From Ophiosphaerella korrae (lineage: Eukaryota > Ascomycota > Dothideomycetes > Pleosporales > Phaeosphaeriaceae), in the NCBI GenBank assembly GCA_028456385.1, contig JALNQF010000857.1, positions 1 to 12,438 of the forward strand: 12,438 nucleotides of DNA, written 5' to 3'. Below are positions 9,300 to 12,438 of the stretch, one piece after another. The translations under genes and the position numbers were made by a program. The first letter of the stretch is position 1. The number at the start of each line of letters is the position of its first letter. The notes below the pieces were generated by a model. It had not been told where the DNA came from and searched no databases. It saw only the letters and a list, made by a program, of their open reading frames with translations.

Positions 9300-10361
9300 T
9301 ATCTTTAACTAAGTTTCTTTCTTTAAGTCTTTACTTTTATAATTCTTTATAAAGTGTCCTAGTTTCCTATATTTATAATATACTATATCCTTTTTCTTTT
9401 TTAATTAGTAGTCTTTTATATAGTAGCCTAGATTACTATAGTTAAAGTACGTAAAGTCTTTATTTTTTTTTTTCTTCTTATCTTTGTTTACGTTAAAGAC
9501 TATAAGGTCTCCCTTATTATAATTCTAGGTGTAACCTCTATATTTATTCTTCTTCTATTCTTAAAGATTATTATTAATCTATATTACTTATTACTTTAGA
9601 GCTTCTAGTATCCTTAGTTTCTCTATATATATTATTTTGTATTAAATCTTAGAGTTTAGTCTTTACTTAAATTATAATATTAAGACTAACTTATTCTATT
9701 CTATATTTTGTAATAGTTATTTAAATTATAATATATACTTAGAGATACTCTAGCTTTATATAAGCTTTTCTAGCTATTCTTTAGCTTATTAGGTAATATT
9801 TATGTCTCTAAACGCTACTCTTATTTATTTAGTAAAGTATTTATAACTTCTAAAAATAGCTCTAGTTTTATCTTTCTAGGTTATTAGAGAGTATATTATA
9901 TAATCTATCTAGTAAGGTTTATACTATCTTATTACGTCTTCTTTAAGGTGTAACCTAATATATATTACCTTCTTTTCTTCTATATTAAAGTATAGTACTT
10001 ATACGTCTATCTAAAGTTATACTAATATAATAAAGGGTTTTAGTTTTTCCTTTATTCTATTAAACTTCTTAAAGACAAGTATCTTTAGTAGTTTCTTTAT
10101 CGCGCTTATTACTAAGTATTATATAATTAGTTCTATCTAATTTTATCTTTTAATAATAGCCTTAATCTATACTTTGTTCTACTTTATATAATCTTAAAGC
10201 TTCTTATTCTATATTTCTAAGGCGTTAATTACTATCTTTATATTTTCTTTATCTAAAATTAAGTTATTAATTTAGTCTTTAATTATTTCTTATGTAGTAC
10301 TATTAGACTTATAGCTACTCTTAGGAGCTTTACTTATTTTAGTTAAACTTTCTACTATTAT
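9300..10361 (-). other. Gag portion of element B
   Basis: The N-terminal part reads KAPKSSYKSNSTT and then LILDKENIKIVINALEI-NKKL, a likely coiled or helical start. At about 9916-9962 it reads YIRLHLKEDVIR-YKPY, which fits the Gag pattern of a hydrophobic helix ending with a Trp (TGG now TAG) before a short aromatic run. Two zinc knuckles close the domain. Gag packages the element RNA into cytoplasmic particles. Confidence 0.82.
9339..9449 (-). other. Two CCHC zinc knuckles in element B Gag
   Basis: Knuckle 1 (9408-9449) reads YFNYSNLGYYIKDY and knuckle 2 (9339-9380) reads YYKYRKLGHFIKNY. Both have CX2CX4HX4C spacing with Cys changed to Tyr; the His survives in knuckle 2 only. They are separated by nine codons, in frame. 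Confidence 0.88.
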
Positions 10362-10408
10362 ATTAGCTAAACTATACGTTACTTACGCTTTACTTCTCCT
10401 AATAACTA

Positions 10409-10418
10409 AATTAGTAAG
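10409..10418 (-). other. Possible primer-binding site of element B (self-priming type)
   Basis: One base inside the 5' LTR, the sense strand reads CTTACTAATT. Its complement, AATTAGTAAG, occurs in the sense strand of the 3' LTR (4006-4015) and with one transition in the 5' LTR (10608-10617). No TGG-starting tRNA complement is visible at the boundary. Tf1/sushi-type chromoviruses prime reverse transcription from the 5' end of their own RNA, so this could be such a pair. A ten-base match in AT-rich DNA is weak evidence. Confidence 0.3.
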
Positions 10419-10419
10419 G

Positions 10420-10847
10420 TATTATAGGTTGTTACTAGAGTTAACTTCTTAGTACTTAAAGAGTATTAGTAGATTATAAGGTAATAGTAAAAGCTTAGGA
10501 GTAATCTATAATAACTAATAAATAATAGAAGATATTTTATAACTATCTTGTATTAGTATTCTATAGTTAAAGGATTAAATTACTAATACTATCCTAATAA
10601 TATATATCCTACTAATTATATATTTATTGTAATCTATAATCTATAGTTACTAAGACTAGTAGATTATAGATTATCTTAATCTATAATCTATTAACGCTAA
10701 GAGTTTATAGATTATAGATTACACTAGGTATCCTAGTTATATATAGTCTCCTAATTAAGATTATTACTTTACTTATCCTATACTTTGTTAGTATCTAAGT
10801 TAAGACTAATTAGTTCTATTTCGATTTCTTCTATTACACCTATAATA
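10420..10847 (-). repeat. Element B 5' LTR (428 bp)
   Basis: It aligns end to end with 3818-4245. On the + strand it begins TATTATAGG (TG to TA at the end) and ends CCTATAATA before GCTAA. It should contain the promoter on its minus strand; no TATA box can be trusted in sequence this AT-rich. Confidence 0.93.
10630..10721. repeat. Paired 14-bp inverted repeats inside B 5' LTR
   Basis: The same motif as in the other LTR: TAATCTATAATCTA at 10630-10643 and 10677-10690, and its complement at 10660-10673 and 10708-10721. All four remain exact while surrounding bases differ between the two LTRs, perhaps because the units have no CpA/TpG left to mutate. Confidence 0.85.
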
Positions 10848-10852
10848 GCTAA
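10848..10852. repeat. Target-site duplication of element B, right copy (GCTAA)
   Basis: It pairs with GCTAG at 3813-3817. Removing B plus one copy restores a continuous reading frame in element C, which independently supports the boundary. Confidence 0.8.
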
Positions 10853-11160
10853 TATAGCTTTAGATAATAGTAGTAATAAACTTACTTAAGAGTATAATAG
10901 ACAATTTAGAAGAAAATAGAATAGTAAGCGTAGAAGAATATAATAGATTCTAGATATAGTAACTAAAAATAAAAAGAGATCTAGTAGAGAAAGATATTAC
11001 TAAAACTATATATATTACTATAGTAGAGTTTAGAACCTAATAGCCTTTAGTACCTATTCTAGCTATACAAAACAATTATAAAAAAAAAGCTAAATTTTTT
11101 AAATCTAAGTAGACCTAATTTAATAATATAGAAATAAAAATAGATCTAGAATAACCTCTT

Positions 11161-11168
11161 AAAAAAAA
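11161..11168 (+). other. Frame change in element C at an A8 run
   Basis: Protein-like sequence is in frame 1 before this run and in frame 2 after it. An indel in the homopolymer after insertion is the simplest reading; a programmed shift or a sequencing/assembly slip in the run are alternatives. Confidence 0.5.
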
Positions 11169-11699
11169 TAGATAAATAAAAGAACTATATAAAAAAGCTT
11201 AAGTAGATTAATACTCTAGAACTAAATACTAAAGAAGTAATATAAAAAGTTATAAAAGTACTAGTATCTCTACTTATATAAATACTCTTAGCTAATATAC
11301 TAGACTTTCTTAAGAAGCTTATAAAGCCTACTTTTATAGTAAATAAGTTAGAGAAGTTTATAAATATAAAAGTAATAGTAAGTATAACTAAAAACTTAAA
11401 AAAGACGCTTTAGAGCTCTAAGAGACTACTAGTAGCTCTATCCTAGAATAGCTTATACTTATATATAATAAATACTAATATTCCTAACTAAGTAATAGTA
11501 GAAGCTATAAATAGAAAAATTATTAGGTATAGAGCTTATAAACTTTTAGGCTCCTCTACTAAAGTACTTCCTATTATACTTATATACTTTACTAGTTTTA
11601 TAGCTAATATAAATATAGTAAAAGAATACCTAGAATATAACTAACTTAGTAAAATTAAAAGACTTAGAAAAAAATACTTAAAAGTAATAATCTAGGTCT

Positions 11700-12075
11700 A
11701 TAAGACTAAACTACTAGCTTTACTTAACTTAAGAGTAGAACTTAATATAATCTACTTTAAAATAGCTCTAGCTACTAGCTTAAGTATAACTTCTATACTT
11801 AAGAAAATAGCTAGAGTATAGCTAGTTACTATAAATAGAGTAAAGGAGTCCTTTAAAGAGATTATATAGAGCGTACTAGTTATTATTAAAAGTATTAAAG
11901 TTTAGTCTAACTTCTTTATTATAAGAAGTCTCTCTTACCTAATAATCTTTAGGAACCTATTTATAATAGATTGTTAATACTCTTTTAAATAAGAAGATAA
12001 TAGCTAAATATACTATAAAGTTTAGTTAAAAAATTAAAATACTTCTATAAAGTTTATAGTAATATTTAATAGAAT
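11700..12075 (+). other. Retropepsin-like aspartic protease domain of element C
   Basis: N-L-R-V-E-L-N at 11726-11746 corresponds to D-[ST/L]-G-[AS]-E-x-N of fungal retroelement proteases, with D to N and G to R each by one G-to-A. About 75 codons later IIFRNLF (11942-11962) matches the I-LG-PF segment. This spacing is normal for a retropepsin monomer of this type. Confidence 0.68.
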
Positions 12076-12438
12076 AGAAAGTATAAAATAGATAAATATA
12101 ATAATAATAGAAAAACTAGTAAAGAACTCTACTACTAAGAGTAGAGTTCTATAAATAGATACCTAGAAAATAGAGAAATAAGAAAGAGACGCCTAGAGAA
12201 CTATTAGTATTACCTAGTATCTATACTAGGAATTATAGAATAATCTATAAGTAGATCTAATAATAATAAAATAAGCTAGTATTTTCCTAGATAAAAGTAT
12301 CTTAGAAATTCTAGAAGACCTTGTAGAGATATAGAAATAAGTAAAAAAAAAGAAAATAGATACCTAAGAGCTTATTAAAGATAGAACTATAATTTAAGCT
12401 AAATACTATATATAAGTTAAAAAGTAAAAAAGTATAGC

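Larger units (their letters stand above)
4872..10361 (-). pseudogene. Element B gag-pol polyprotein, single frame, inactivated
   Basis: All landmarks lie in one minus-strand frame (codon left edge at a multiple of 3): Gag near 10341, knuckles at 9408 and 9339, protease at 8133, RT YLDN at 7218, integrase Asp at 5958, and chromodomain at 5022. The ancestor therefore made Gag and Pol from one uninterrupted ORF of about 1,830 codons, without a Gag/Pol frameshift; Tf1-like chromoviruses are also single-ORF. The start is uncertain: an ATA at 10359-10361 (ATG before RIP) would leave a leader of about 58 nt. The stop could be 4890, 4881 or 4872, all shared with A. Key residues lost by G-to-A include protease D to N, RT YLDD to YLDN, and integrase E to K. 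Confidence 0.93.
3818..10847 (-). mobile_element. Element B: full-length chromovirus LTR retrotransposon, RIP-degraded
   Basis: A 7,030-bp element transcribed right to left: 5' LTR 10420-10847, possible primer site, one gag-pol frame (about 10361 to 4872), 3' region, polypurine tract, 3' LTR 3818-4245, and flanking GCTAG/GCTAA. Both LTRs are 428 bp. Gag with two zinc knuckles, protease, RT, RNase H, integrase and chromodomain occur in the canonical chromovirus order. It sits inside element C, which it splits in frame. Structurally complete but dead: stops throughout, and active-site residues changed by G-to-A. Confidence 0.95.
10853..12438 (+). pseudogene. Element C gag/protease-like frame, second part, running off the window
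   Basis: This continues the frame of 3219-3817. Frame 1 is readable from 10853 to about 11160 (VSVEEYNRF, KRDLVEKDITKT, LVPILAIQNN, FNNIEIKIDLE). It then shifts to frame 2 at a run of eight A (11161-11168), and frame 2 continues to the window end (NTLELNTKEVI, ILDFLKKLIKPTF, NKLEKFINIK). Around 11714-12075 lies a retropepsin-like protease: LLALLNLRVELNII for the D-L-G-x-E core, then VTINRVKESF, and FRNLFIIDC-YSF for the LG-PF segment that precedes the family's C-terminal strand. The catalytic Asp at 11726 is now Asn. No RT is seen before the window ends. Start and end are outside the window. The likely identity is the Gag-protease part of another LTR element; a domesticated retropepsin gene is possible but less likely. 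Confidence 0.7.

Noticed and set aside
10380..10419. A standard tRNA primer-binding site after B's 5' LTR
   Set aside because: The sense strand starts CCTTACTAATTTAG, with no TGG start or recognisable tRNA 3' complement, even allowing for RIP transitions.
1..12438. TATA boxes, promoters and A/T-rich terminators
   Set aside because: TATA-like strings occur everywhere because of the composition, so none can be distinguished from background.
1..12438. tRNA, rRNA or cellular protein-coding genes
   Set aside because: No tRNA or rRNA conserved segment was recognised, and every protein-like frame traces to elements A, B or C.

Overview
The window is a nested pile of dead LTR retrotransposons, most likely from an AT-rich compartment of a filamentous ascomycete (Pezizomycotina). 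The main clue is mutational. CpA/TpG is almost absent and TpA is in great excess. Nearly all in-frame stops are TAA or TAG, and conserved codons differ from expectation by C-to-T or G-to-A changes on both strands. This is the signature of saturated repeat-induced point mutation (RIP). No open reading frame of useful length survives, but the original reading frames can still be followed through the stops.

Layout. Element A (1-3218, + strand, 5' end outside the window) is a chromodomain-bearing Ty3/Gypsy element (chromovirus). It holds the end of reverse transcriptase, RNase H, integrase and chromodomain in one frame (1 to about 2232), a 3' region of about 0.6 kb, a polypurine tract and a 387-bp LTR (2832-3218). 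Element B (3818-10847, - strand) is a full-length relative: two 428-bp LTRs, a GCTAG/GCTAA target-site duplication, a polypurine tract and one gag-pol frame of about 1,830 codons. Element C is a third retroelement on the + strand. Its Gag/protease-like frame runs from 3219 to 3817, is interrupted by B, and resumes in the same frame at 10853 through 12438. It carries one CCHC zinc knuckle (3550-3591) and a retropepsin-like protease (about 11700-12075).

B inserted into C. A lies directly against C's coding sequence, so A probably also inserted into C upstream. A and B face each other as inverted-repeat arms of about 3.2 kb around a 599-bp piece of C. Their pol regions are collinear without a net indel over about 2.2 kb (A position p matches B position 7104 minus p), so divergence there is essentially substitution.

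Points worth attention are a possible antisense reading frame between pol and the 3' LTR kept in both elements, paired 14-bp inverted repeats in B's LTRs, a possible self-priming site after B's 5' LTR, and the in-frame rejoining of C across B. I see no cellular gene, RNA gene or CRISPR array. All coding calls are decayed copies, so functions describe the ancestors.
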